Shown here piece after piece: positions 24,341 through 31,458 of a stretch of DNA of 64,000 nucleotides. The notes beneath the pieces were generated by a model. That model was given only the letters and a program-made list of their open reading frames with translations, searched no databases and was not told the DNA's origin. Positions within the stretch are counted from its first letter, which is position 1. Each line of letters begins with the position of its first letter. A program made the position numbers and the translations under genes. The DNA comes from Geobacter sp. UBA6151 (lineage in GTDB: Bacteria; Desulfobacterota; Desulfuromonadia; Geobacterales; Pseudopelobacteraceae): NCBI GenBank assembly GCA_002423105.1, contig DIUT01000065.1, positions 1 through 64,000 on the forward strand, given 5' to 3'.

Positions 24341-24990
24341 ACACAACCACCGACCTGACCACCTGGACCTGGCAGCAGAAATGCCTCAGAACTGTTGAGT
24401 CACTGGGCAAAAACGGCTTTACCGCGAAGTACTGTGTTACCGTCGATGAAGCACGCCAGCATATTCTCAATGAAGCGGCGGAAGCCGTAACCGTTGCCTT
24501 TGGCGGCTCCATGACCATTGCCGGGATGGGAGTCGAACAGCTGCTGAAAGAACAGGGAAAAGAGATTCTTAATCACGCAAGCCCCGGGTTGTCCAGGGAC
24601 GAAAAGATGGCGGTGATGCGCCGGGGACTGACCGCCGACCTGTATCTGTCCGGCACCAACGCTTTAACCATACGCGGCGAACTGATCAATATCGATGCCA
24701 CCGGCAATCGGGTGTCCGCCATGTTTTTTGGTCCTCACAAGGTGATTGTGGTGGCCGGACGCAACAAGCTGGTGGATGGCACTGTGGAAGAAGCGGTCAT
24801 GCGGGTGAAGCAATGGGCAACCCCGCCCAATGCCAAGCGCCTGAATTTCAACACCCCCTGCGCCACCACCGGTTTTTGCAGCAACTGCAATTCGCCGGAC
24901 CGCCTCTGCCGCGTTACCACCATCATCGACCGCAAGCCCCGCTTTACGGATCTGCAGGTGCTGGTGGTCAACGCCGATCTGGGACTGTAG
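24337..24990 (+). CDS. LUD-domain protein
   Basis: 217 residues. The LUD (DUF162) core includes AFGGSMTIAGMGVEQLLKEQG, DLYLSGTNALTIRGELINIDATGNRVSAMFFGPHKVIVVAGRNKLV and a C-terminal cysteine cluster (CATTGFCSNCNSPDRLCR). The fold is shared with LutB/LutC of lactate oxidation, but stand-alone forms with this Cys tail are of unknown function. It overlaps the sensor kinase gene by four bases and is followed after two bases by comF, so it is cotranscribed with both. A redox role is plausible from the cysteines but unproven. Confidence 0.8.
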   Translation: MNTTTDLTTWTWQQKCLRTVESLGKNGFTAKYCVTVDEARQHILNEAAEAVTVAFGGSMTIAGMGVEQLLKEQGKEILNHASPGLSRDEKMAVMRRGLTADLYLSGTNALTIRGELINIDATGNRVSAMFFGPHKVIVVAGRNKLVDGTVEEAVMRVKQWATPPNAKRLNFNTPCATTGFCSNCNSPDRLCRVTTIIDRKPRFTDLQVLVVNADLGL

Positions 24991-24992
24991 CG

Positions 24993-25721
24993 ATGCAGCT
25001 TTTCCGCAATCTGGGCAGCGCGCTGCTGGACCTGCTTCTGCCGCCCCGCTGCCATATCTGCCGCACCGTCATTGACCGCAGCGGCGCGCTGCACATCTGC
25101 AATGACTGCTACAGCAGATTGCCGTTCATCTCCTCTCCCGTCTGTAGCATCTGCGGCGTTCCTTTTAGCGGAGTGGGTAACGATCACCCCTGCGGAAGCT
25201 GCCTGACCGATCCGCCGCACTACAGCGCAGCACGGGCAGCGCTGGCCTACGAAGGCTCGTGCCGCGACCTGATCCATGCCTTCAAGTACAGCGGCAGATC
25301 ACATCTGCGCCGCCCCCTGGGCCTGCTGACTGCACAGCAGTTGGCCTTCTATGCGGCACAGTGCGCACCGGACATCCTGTTACCGGTGCCGCTGCATAAA
25401 AAGCGGCTGCGGATGCGCGGTTTCAACCAGGCCGTGCTGCTGGGAGAGGTCCTCTCCAGTGCATGGCATATTCCGCTGCTACGGCAGGCACTGATCCGTA
25501 CCCGCTGGACCACCCCGCAGGTGGAACTGGACCGCAACAACCGGCTCCACAACCTGAAGGGAGCCTTCAGCGTCACCAATCCTGCGGCAATTGCAGGTAA
25601 ACGCGTGCTATTGGTCGATGACGTGGTCACCACCGGCAGCACCTTGCGGGAATGCGCCGGCACGTTGCTGAAAGCCGGTGCTGCCGATGTCTTTGCCGTC
25701 AGCGTGGCCCATGCCCCCTGA
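24993..25721 (+). CDS. comF: ComF-family phosphoribosyltransferase-like protein
   Basis: 242 residues from ATG 24993, two bases after the LUD stop; the longer frame back to 24813 overlaps LUD. The N-terminal zinc-finger-like cysteines (PPRCHICRTVI, ICNDC, CSICGVPF, CGSC) precede the PRTase fold with VPLHKKRLRMRGFNQAVLLG and the PRPP-binding signature VLLVDDVVTTGSTL (about 204-217). ComF proteins act in uptake of transforming single-stranded DNA in naturally competent bacteria, but many non-competent bacteria keep the gene. No other competence gene is near. Confidence 0.88.
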   Translation: MQLFRNLGSALLDLLLPPRCHICRTVIDRSGALHICNDCYSRLPFISSPVCSICGVPFSGVGNDHPCGSCLTDPPHYSAARAALAYEGSCRDLIHAFKYSGRSHLRRPLGLLTAQQLAFYAAQCAPDILLPVPLHKKRLRMRGFNQAVLLGEVLSSAWHIPLLRQALIRTRWTTPQVELDRNNRLHNLKGAFSVTNPAAIAGKRVLLVDDVVTTGSTLRECAGTLLKAGAADVFAVSVAHAP

Positions 25722-25780
25722 CTTGTGCTCAAAAACCGGTGATGTCGCATGACACTGCTGTTAAACGTGCACCAAAGTTC

Positions 25781-25809
25781 TTGACACCACTGCTGCACTA
25801 CCCTATATC
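25781..25809 (+). promoter_or_regulatory. Sigma-70 promoter of the small ORF/Rrf2 operon
   Basis: TTGACA (25781-25786), 17 bp, TATATC (25804-25809): near-consensus. Transcription would start at about 25816, only some 13 bases before the 46-codon ORF and about 165 before the Rrf2 gene. Confidence 0.7.
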
Positions 25810-25828
25810 TCACCCACATCCCCTGAAA

Positions 25829-25969
25829 ATGACAGGTAATGTAATCCAATTTCAAATCAATGATGAGATCAAGGCGGCGAGGAATTCGGCGACGCAGGCA
25901 TACACGAAGTACGTCGAGGAGCCGAAGACGAGCCAACAAAGATATCGCCTTGAGTTGGAATTGGAATAA
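25829..25969 (+). CDS. 46-residue ORF leading the rrf2 transcript
   Basis: ATG 25829 to TAA 25967-25969. The predicted protein (MTGNVIQFQINDEIKAARNS... ending RYRLELELE) is hydrophilic, with no signal peptide and no cysteine. Its stop codon overlaps the AAGGAG that serves the downstream regulator, so translation of the two could be coupled. Only a weak purine stretch precedes its ATG. No family recognised; it may be a real small protein or a regulatory upstream ORF. Confidence 0.45.
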   Translation: MTGNVIQFQINDEIKAARNSATQAYTKYVEEPKTSQQRYRLELELE

Positions 25970-25979
25970 GGAGAAACAG

Positions 25980-26456
25980 ATGCGCCTTTCCACCAAAAGC
26001 CGCTACGGCTTGCGAGCATTGTTTGACATGGCTTACAATAACGACGATCAGCCGGTTCAGGTACAGGACATCTCCCGCCGCCAGCAGATATCTCCCCGCT
26101 ATCTGGAGCAGATATTCCAGAACCTGAAGCGCGCCGGCATCCTGAACAGCAAACGCGGTCCGCAGGGCGGCTATTCCCTGGCCCGCACACCGGACCGGAT
26201 TTCAGTACTGGAGATCATCAAAGCCACTGAGCAGGATGTGTTGATGGTGGAATGCGTCGGCGAGGGCAAGAAGAGCAAGCGCCATAAAAGCAACTGTCCC
26301 TTTGAAGGACAATGCGTAACCCAGACCGTCTGGAAGGAAGCCAGCGACCTTCTGGATGGGCTTTTCGGTTCCATGTCCCTTGCCACCCTCTGTGAGCGGG
26401 CAGCTGCAATGGGCGTCCAGAAAGAGCAGGATCAGCGGATGATGTATTACATTTGA
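25980..26456 (+). CDS. Rrf2-family transcriptional regulator (IscR-like)
   Basis: 158 residues from ATG 25980 with AAGGAG upstream. The winged helix-turn-helix MRLSTKSRYGLRALFDMAYN...ISRRQQISPRYLEQIFQNLKRAGILNSKRGPQGGYSLAR is canonical for Rrf2. Three cysteines follow (ECVG, SNCPFEGQC), comparable to the Fe-S ligands of IscR/NsrR although the spacing between the first two is longer. It probably senses Fe-S status, oxidants or nitric oxide and represses its targets. No isc or suf gene is adjacent in the window; its own promoter is a likely target. Confidence 0.88.
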   Translation: MRLSTKSRYGLRALFDMAYNNDDQPVQVQDISRRQQISPRYLEQIFQNLKRAGILNSKRGPQGGYSLARTPDRISVLEIIKATEQDVLMVECVGEGKKSKRHKSNCPFEGQCVTQTVWKEASDLLDGLFGSMSLATLCERAAAMGVQKEQDQRMMYYI

Positions 26457-26481
26457 CCGAAGCGTTTGGTATTACCAGCTC

Positions 26482-27378
26482 TTAGAACTGGTACATCGCC
26501 ATAAAACCCCCGCCGACTGCGGGACTGGCATCCGTAAAACCGGCCAGACCGTACAGTTCCCATACCACCCGTCGCGATTGCAGAAAATTCAACTTCAGCC
26601 GTCCCTCCAACGGTGCGGTACCGCCGGTTATCCGCGCCGACGAGCCTTTGGCATACAATGAGACAAACAGCCGGTCCGTGGCCTGCACGCCAGCTCCAGC
26701 GCTATAGGAAGCGTAGTTACGCCCCTGATAGTCGTTGGTACTGTTCTGCAAGATATAGGACGCATCACCAAACAGCTGCACGTTACCCAGCCATTTGGAA
26801 AGCGACAATCCCGCCCCTCCCTCGAATGTCCCGGTTCCCAGACCATTGTTTTTGTCCCCTGATGGCGCTTTCAGGTAGACCATGGGACGAATCCTGGGGG
26901 TCTGCTCACTATCCTGCACAATGGCATAGCCTGCCGTGAGGCTGATGTCTCCAAGTCCGGCCGCACTGCTTGTGCCACCATCGGTGGTGGTCATGGTTGT
27001 TATGCCGGATGCCGACGTATTCATGGAGCCGTTTCTGGGCGTTCCCCGACGAAACCCTGTGCCGCCGGATTGTGTAACGACAATCCCGCTGGCACTACGG
27101 CTTGAAAGATAGGCAAGTGGCAGTTCCAGGGTCATATCCAGCTCAGGCAACGGATTCAACGCAACCAACAGCGGCATGGTCACCACCGTGGCTTCGGCAT
27201 TGTTGCCATAGTTACCATAGGTCACTTCCGCTCCGATCCCCAGCGCCAGAGCAACTCCAGGGCTCAGACGGTGTTCGTCTTCCGAAGCGCACACCACCTC
27301 CGCACCCGACAGCAACGCCAGACACACCACCAGACCATGAACAATCAGGCCGTTTCTTTTCAGCTTCAAAAATTCCAT
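26482..27378 (-). CDS. Outer-membrane beta-barrel protein
   Basis: 298 residues from ATG 27378 (GAGG eight bases upstream); the frame to 27408 adds only ten residues. A signal peptide (LVVCLALLSGAEVVCASE) is followed by alternating amphipathic strands, aromatic girdle residues and a terminal phenylalanine (GGGFMAMYQF) as required for BAM-dependent insertion. GLGDISLTAGYAIVQ and RPMVYLKAPSGDKNNGLGTGTFEGGAGLSLSKWLG resemble the MetA-pathway/transporter-like outer-membrane family. It is the last gene of the exported-protein cluster and converges with rrf2. Substrate unknown. Confidence 0.7.
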   Translation of the reverse strand: MEFLKLKRNGLIVHGLVVCLALLSGAEVVCASEDEHRLSPGVALALGIGAEVTYGNYGNNAEATVVTMPLLVALNPLPELDMTLELPLAYLSSRSASGIVVTQSGGTGFRRGTPRNGSMNTSASGITTMTTTDGGTSSAAGLGDISLTAGYAIVQDSEQTPRIRPMVYLKAPSGDKNNGLGTGTFEGGAGLSLSKWLGNVQLFGDASYILQNSTNDYQGRNYASYSAGAGVQATDRLFVSLYAKGSSARITGGTAPLEGRLKLNFLQSRRVVWELYGLAGFTDASPAVGGGFMAMYQF

Positions 27379-27408
27379 TCGTTGATCCTCATCTGCCGTA
27401 TAGTTCAA

Positions 27409-27951
27409 TCAACGCCCTTGGCGTCCGCCCATATTACCCGTGCCGCCGCGTGGCATCATCTGCCCGCTGCCGCCCATTCCGCTGCCCATGGAGGTACCGC
27501 TCCGTCCCCCTGACCAGCCGGGACGCCCGGCATCGGAGCGCAACATCAGCTGGCCGCCACCAGGCAGGTTCACCCACTGACTCAGCAGGTAGCTGCGGCC
27601 ATCCCTGCCCTGGGCGCGAGAACCGCGCACCGTCAGCGTGTCGCCAACCTTCCAGTCCAGATTATCATCCTGCAGATACCAGCGAGGCCCCAACACCACC
27701 ACCATACGTTCACTGCCAGCCACCAACTCAACCGTTACCGGATCAGCGGAAGGGTCAGGCAGAGCCGCAACACGGCCAGTAATGGTCACCACCGTGTTGC
27801 GGTCATAGCCCTGTTCCAGATTTAAGCCGCTTTTATCCGTTGCCTGCGCGGAACCGAATCCCCAGAACGCCTGGGCCGGACTCTGCAGGAGGATAAGGGT
27901 CAGTACTACAAAAAGTACATACCGACTATTTCCACGACCTGTTGTTTTCAC
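27409..27951 (-). CDS. Exported OB-fold-like protein with Gly/Met-rich tail
   Basis: 180 residues from GTG 27951. Signal peptide (VVLTLILLQSPAQAFW), then about 100 residues of beta-rich sequence (TVVTITGRVAALPDPSADPVTVELVAGSERMVVVLGPRWYLQDDNLDWKVGDTLTVRGSRAQ) reminiscent of a small OB-fold, and a Gly/Arg/Met-rich tail from about 145. No catalytic motif. It lies between the DUF2202 and beta-barrel genes. Function unknown; a surface-ligand or envelope role is inferred only from export and company. Confidence 0.65.
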   Translation of the reverse strand: MKTTGRGNSRYVLFVVLTLILLQSPAQAFWGFGSAQATDKSGLNLEQGYDRNTVVTITGRVAALPDPSADPVTVELVAGSERMVVVLGPRWYLQDDNLDWKVGDTLTVRGSRAQGRDGRSYLLSQWVNLPGGGQLMLRSDAGRPGWSGGRSGTSMGSGMGGSGQMMPRGGTGNMGGRQGR

Positions 27952-27971
27952 AATGTCACCGATTATCTACA

Positions 27972-28631
27972 TTACACCAGGGCTGCGTACTGACTGAAGG
28001 CTGCCAGATGATGCTCAGATCCTGCTTCCAGATGGGCGTACACGGTCCCGACAATCCCGATTGAGGCATCAGCGCTGTACTGCTGCAGATCAGCTATATC
28101 AGCCTGCTCAACCAGCACACCAACCTCGTAGGCAGCATCCAGGGAAATACTGCCCTGTGCAAACAAGTCATTATACATGCTTTGAATTGAGGCATTGGTG
28201 AAGATACCGGCAGCGTTTGACGTTACGGCCGACACATCAATCCCGGCCTTTTGGGCAACCAGCAGCAAGCTGTCAAAATGCTTCTGTTCTGAATTTGAAA
28301 TCCTGTCAAACACCACACTGCCGGTCTGCTCTGCAAAGGCATCGTACAGATCCCGAGCCATTTTCTCTTCTTCAATCATGTAGATCAGCCCTGCTGCAGA
28401 CTCGGCAGTCAGGCTTAGTGAACCATCAGCAAGGGTGGTCAACACCAGGCAATCATTGTTTGCACTTCCTTGTTGCCCCAAACCTGCCCGTTGCAGGGCA
28501 AATCCACCTGACTGCTGACCAAAACCGCCGCCCAACAATCCGGTCTGTACCTGCGTCGGCCCCGCTAGTGTGCAGTCTGCTGATGGTGCTGCGTACATAC
28601 CTGCCGACTTGTTCATGTTCATGGATTTCAT
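27972..28631 (-). CDS. DUF2202 ferritin-like protein
   Basis: 219 residues with RBS AGGAG. Residues about 80-219 match DUF2202, a four-helix ferritin-like domain: MIEEEKMARDLYDAFAEQTG, ISNSEQKHFDSLLLVAQKAG (ExxH), YEVGVLVEQADIADLQQY and YAHLEAGSEHHLAAF supply the paired Glu/His ligands of a diiron site. The first 70 residues are low-complexity and show no convincing signal peptide, so its location is uncertain although its neighbours are exported. DUF2202 has no established function; diiron oxidation or metal binding is likely. Confidence 0.8.
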   Translation of the reverse strand: MKSMNMNKSAGMYAAPSADCTLAGPTQVQTGLLGGGFGQQSGGFALQRAGLGQQGSANNDCLVLTTLADGSLSLTAESAAGLIYMIEEEKMARDLYDAFAEQTGSVVFDRISNSEQKHFDSLLLVAQKAGIDVSAVTSNAAGIFTNASIQSMYNDLFAQGSISLDAAYEVGVLVEQADIADLQQYSADASIGIVGTVYAHLEAGSEHHLAAFSQYAALV

Positions 28632-28710
28632 TGTGATTTCTCCTTGGTTTTCATGATCGTTTTCTGGTTCTTTCTGTTTGATTGAACGTCACTTATTTGC
28701 TCCTTACAGA

Positions 28711-29529
28711 TCAGTAACTCCATCTGCTGTAGGGAACCACAGCGTTTGTAGCGGTTGTTGTCTGTGATACCAGATAGTTTTGCATGTTATTGCGCATGGT
28801 GGTCATAAAGGTGCTCTGCATACCGGCATTGGTGGTCGCATTCTGCGAGATACCCGCAAGATTTGCATTCATGCCGTTTACCATTGCCCGGTAACGTACG
28901 ACATCAACACCGGCACCATTCATGACCTGTGACGACTGGCTGGCCATCAGTCCCACCATCTGTTGCGCCATGGTATGCAGCGTCTGATAGGTGGCTTGAT
29001 CAACTTGTCCGGGCCGGGAGCCTGCCACATAATCTGCCATAATATTCAGCCGCTCCGGCAACCCCAGCTCAGTCCGTACTTGAGCCGTCGCATCGACCAG
29101 GGTCATACCTGGATTGGCGGCCATCTTTTCTTGCACCAGTGTTGAAATGGGGCTGACAAAACCGGTGCTTCCTGCCGGAGCACACAAGAGGTAGCCATTG
29201 GCAATCGGCTGATTCAGATTGTCTTCATCAATGGTCGTCCCCGGTATTGCCCGTGCCACCACGGGATATTGCATCAGTGCCGGATCAAATCCGGTAAGCG
29301 CATAATAGCCGCCAGGACCGGATGTTGTTTTCGGCTCCCCTTCGTCCCACTGAAAATTCCCATTCTTGTCCAGAAAAATCTCGGCATTCCGCAAATAACC
29401 ATCAGCCACATAGCCGCTGACAGAAGCAGTTGTAACAGCAGGCGTTGCTGAAGTTGCCGTTGTGTCGCCGCTGCTGCCGCAACCTGTCAGAACGGCGGTC
29501 ATAGCACACGCGAGAAATAACTTTTTCAT
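28711..29529 (-). CDS. Lipoprotein with EF-hand-like/CnaB-like segment
   Basis: 272 residues from ATG 29529 (AGGAG nine bases upstream; ATG 29535 would be only three away). Lipobox LTGC at the signal peptide end. VSGYVADGYLRNAEIFLDKNGNFQWDEGEP contains a DxNxNxxWDxxE calcium-loop-like motif in a repeat common in delta-proteobacterial surface proteins, followed by GGYYALTGFDP. The remaining two thirds are helical with Met/Asn/Gln-rich repeats. Probably anchored to the outer membrane. Function unknown; sits in the cluster with DUF2202 and the beta-barrel. Confidence 0.7.
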   Translation of the reverse strand: MKKLFLACAMTAVLTGCGSSGDTTATSATPAVTTASVSGYVADGYLRNAEIFLDKNGNFQWDEGEPKTTSGPGGYYALTGFDPALMQYPVVARAIPGTTIDEDNLNQPIANGYLLCAPAGSTGFVSPISTLVQEKMAANPGMTLVDATAQVRTELGLPERLNIMADYVAGSRPGQVDQATYQTLHTMAQQMVGLMASQSSQVMNGAGVDVVRYRAMVNGMNANLAGISQNATTNAGMQSTFMTTMRNNMQNYLVSQTTTATNAVVPYSRWSY

Positions 29530-29558
29530 GCTCATTGTCTCCTGTATATCGATTGTAG

Positions 29559-29586
29559 GTAGGGGCAATTCATGAATTGCCCCTAC
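29559..29586. repeat. Perfect 28-bp palindrome
   Basis: Each 14-base arm begins GTAGGGGCAATTCA and the other half is its exact reverse complement. It fills the short gap between the lipoprotein and Gly-rich genes. The sequence type (GTAGGGGC...GCCCCTAC) is a widespread intergenic repeat in bacteria, so it is more likely repeat-derived than an operator. Confidence 0.7.
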
Positions 29587-29595
29587 TGATTGACC

Positions 29596-29916
29596 TTACT
29601 GAGCTGCCGGAGTTGTTGGCTGAACTGGCGCATTAATACCGGTACCATCCATCACACCGCGTCCTTGACCTGGCCTGACTGTGGCTCCACTGGCTGTTGT
29701 GCCGCTCGTTAGAAACGTGCCGTCACGCCGTTGGGAACCTTCGGGACGGACCTGGGTACCTGTGCCCTGGGACGCTGTCCCGTAGTGAACACCTTGTCCG
29801 GAAGCGCCTGCACCGCCACCCCTTCCGCCGTTACCGCCACGGGCGAAGGACTCGCCCCCAAAGGCCAGCACCACCGCTGCTATCACCGCCATTGTCAACA
29901 AACCATCTGTTTTCAT
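29596..29916 (-). CDS. Small exported Gly-rich protein
   Basis: 106 residues. A signal peptide (MAVIAAVVLAFGGESFARG) is followed by a glycine-rich low-complexity chain (GGNGGRGGGAGASGQG) and a Thr/Gly/Pro-rich tail. RBS AAGGAG lies seven bases before ATG 29916. No domain recognised. As first gene after the candidate sigma-54 promoter it heads the minus-strand operon of envelope proteins. Its size and composition recall the Gly/Met-rich ends of the Spy-like protein at 21.3 kb, but no homology is claimed. Confidence 0.65.
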   Translation of the reverse strand: MKTDGLLTMAVIAAVVLAFGGESFARGGNGGRGGGAGASGQGVHYGTASQGTGTQVRPEGSQRRDGTFLTSGTTASGATVRPGQGRGVMDGTGINAPVQPTTPAAQ

Positions 29917-29969
29917 CGCTGTTCTCCTTGAAGATTATTTCGAGATCACCACTCGATGTTCTTCAGGAT

Positions 29970-29986
29970 TACAGTAAACGTGCCAA
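29970..29986 (-). promoter_or_regulatory. Candidate sigma-54 promoter of the exported-protein operon
   Basis: On the minus strand the site reads TTGGCACGTTTACTGTA: a perfect -24 TGGCACG, correct ten-base spacing, and CTGTA at -12, where the consensus TTGCW has a C in place of the final T. It lies about 55 bp before the start at 29916. Plausible because an NtrC-family activator is encoded directly upstream. Confidence 0.5.
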
Positions 29987-30061
29987 CTCGCCGCTCACGC
30001 CATAAATACCTATTATTAAATAATTTTTTACAAGTCAAAGTCTGGCTCCGCGCCCCATAAA

Positions 30062-30097
30062 GTGCAATTTTTGCACCTTGTGGTGCTAGCTTTGCAC
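30062..30097. promoter_or_regulatory. Tandem dyads GTGCAA-N3-TTGCAC, candidate activator enhancers
   Basis: Site 1 is GTGCAATTTTTGCAC at 30062-30076, a perfect dyad. Site 2 is GTGCTAGCTTTGCAC at 30083-30097, with matching ends. They are 21 bp apart, two helical turns, and lie about 80-110 bp upstream of the candidate -24/-12 promoter, with an AT-rich stretch (30003-30032) between that could bend. This is the layout expected for an NtrC-type enhancer. The activator itself is encoded next door. Confidence 0.55.
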
Positions 30098-30102
30098 GCC
30101 TG

Positions 30103-31458
30103 TCACGATTCAACAAGACCGTACTCTTTCAGGCGATATTGCAATGTCCTACGGGAAATACCCAGTTTTTCGGCAGCCAGACGGCGGTTATTACCACAGC
30201 GTGCCAGCATTTCAAGTATTTCGCTGCGCTCCCGGTCACGCAGGGTGCCGTCCTGTGTGGTGCCTGCGGCTACAGGTGCAGGCCGCCTGATAAACTCAGG
30301 CAGATCGGCCAGCACAACCTTGTCTTTACAAAGGATCACTGCCCGTTCCAGCACATTCTGCAACTCACGGATATTTCCGGGCCAGCTGTAGCCCGCAAGA
30401 CTGCCCAGAGCAGTCGGCTCTATCCCCTGCACGCTACGACCGCTCTGGATGGCAGAACGCTGGAGCAGGTACGTGGCAAGCGTTGCAATACCATCCAGCC
30501 GCTCCCGCAAGGGGGGTAGATGAATCGGAAAAACATTCAGACGGTAGTAGAGGTCTTCCCGGAAACGCCGCTCCCTCACCTCATCGGTCAGCTCCCGGTT
30601 CGTTGCGGCAATAACCCGCACATCGGTCCTAATCTCACGGCTGCCGCCAACCCGCTCAAAACAACGCTCCTGGAGCACTCTTAAAAATTTGGCCTGAAGC
30701 GCCAACGGCAGTTCGCCGATTTCGTCAAGAAAGATGGTCCCACCGCTGGCCAGCTCAAACTTGCCGACACGGACCTGGGTCGCTCCGGTAAAGGCTCCCT
30801 TTTCATGGCCGAATAGTTCGCTTTCCAGCAGGTTTTCCGGAATTGCCGCACAGTTGAGTGCGATGAACGGTCCCTCCCGCCGCTGACTGGACAGGTGGAT
30901 GGTTCGTGCCGCCAACTCCTTCCCGGTACCTGATTCACCACTCAAAAGAACCGTAGCCATCGCAGGAGCCACCTCGCCAATCAAACGCCGCACCCCCTGC
31001 ATGGCTGCCCCGGCAAACAGCACCTCATCGGGTGGCAAACCGGCTGTTTCCTGTTCACGAAGCACCGTCAGCACCCGCTCGCGCCGGTTGGCTTCAAGCA
31101 CTCGCCGCACCAGCACCCGCAGCGTATCCGGATCTTTCAGCGGTTTGGTCAGAAAATCGACAACCCCTTCTTTCATGGCCGCCACCGCTTCTTCCACCGT
31201 GCCGAAAGCGGTCAGCAGGATAAAGGGGGGTGCAACTCCTTCTTTTGTAGCCTTACGAAACAGCTCCAGCCCATTCAGGCCAGGCAGACGCAGGTCGCAC
31301 AGCACCAGATCGAACGACTGACGCCGCAGCGTCTGCAAGGCTTGACTGCCATCATCCAGTTCATGCAGCAGATACCCTTCATCTTCCAGAATCGTCGCCA
31401 AAAGCGAACGGAATGTGGGATCATCCTCCACCAGCAACAGGTGAACATGGTTACTCAT
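30103..31458 (-). CDS. Sigma-54-dependent response regulator (NtrC family)
   Basis: 451 residues. Receiver domain 1-120 (VEDDPTF, phospho-Asp in LVLCDLRLPG about 54, Lys in FLTKPLKDP). The central AAA+ domain has Walker A GESGTGKELAAR, the sigma-54 contact loop GAFTGA (about 218-223) and FLDEIGELPL. The C-terminal Fis-type helix-turn-helix reads NRRLAAEKLGISRRTLQYRLKEYGL. It activates RpoN promoters on phosphorylation by the kinase whose gene overlaps it (ATGA). Its stop lies beside the tandem dyads, so the exported-protein operon is the obvious target. Confidence 0.93.
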   Translation of the reverse strand: MSNHVHLLLVEDDPTFRSLLATILEDEGYLLHELDDGSQALQTLRRQSFDLVLCDLRLPGLNGLELFRKATKEGVAPPFILLTAFGTVEEAVAAMKEGVVDFLTKPLKDPDTLRVLVRRVLEANRRERVLTVLREQETAGLPPDEVLFAGAAMQGVRRLIGEVAPAMATVLLSGESGTGKELAARTIHLSSQRREGPFIALNCAAIPENLLESELFGHEKGAFTGATQVRVGKFELASGGTIFLDEIGELPLALQAKFLRVLQERCFERVGGSREIRTDVRVIAATNRELTDEVRERRFREDLYYRLNVFPIHLPPLRERLDGIATLATYLLQRSAIQSGRSVQGIEPTALGSLAGYSWPGNIRELQNVLERAVILCKDKVVLADLPEFIRRPAPVAAGTTQDGTLRDRERSEILEMLARCGNNRRLAAEKLGISRRTLQYRLKEYGLVES

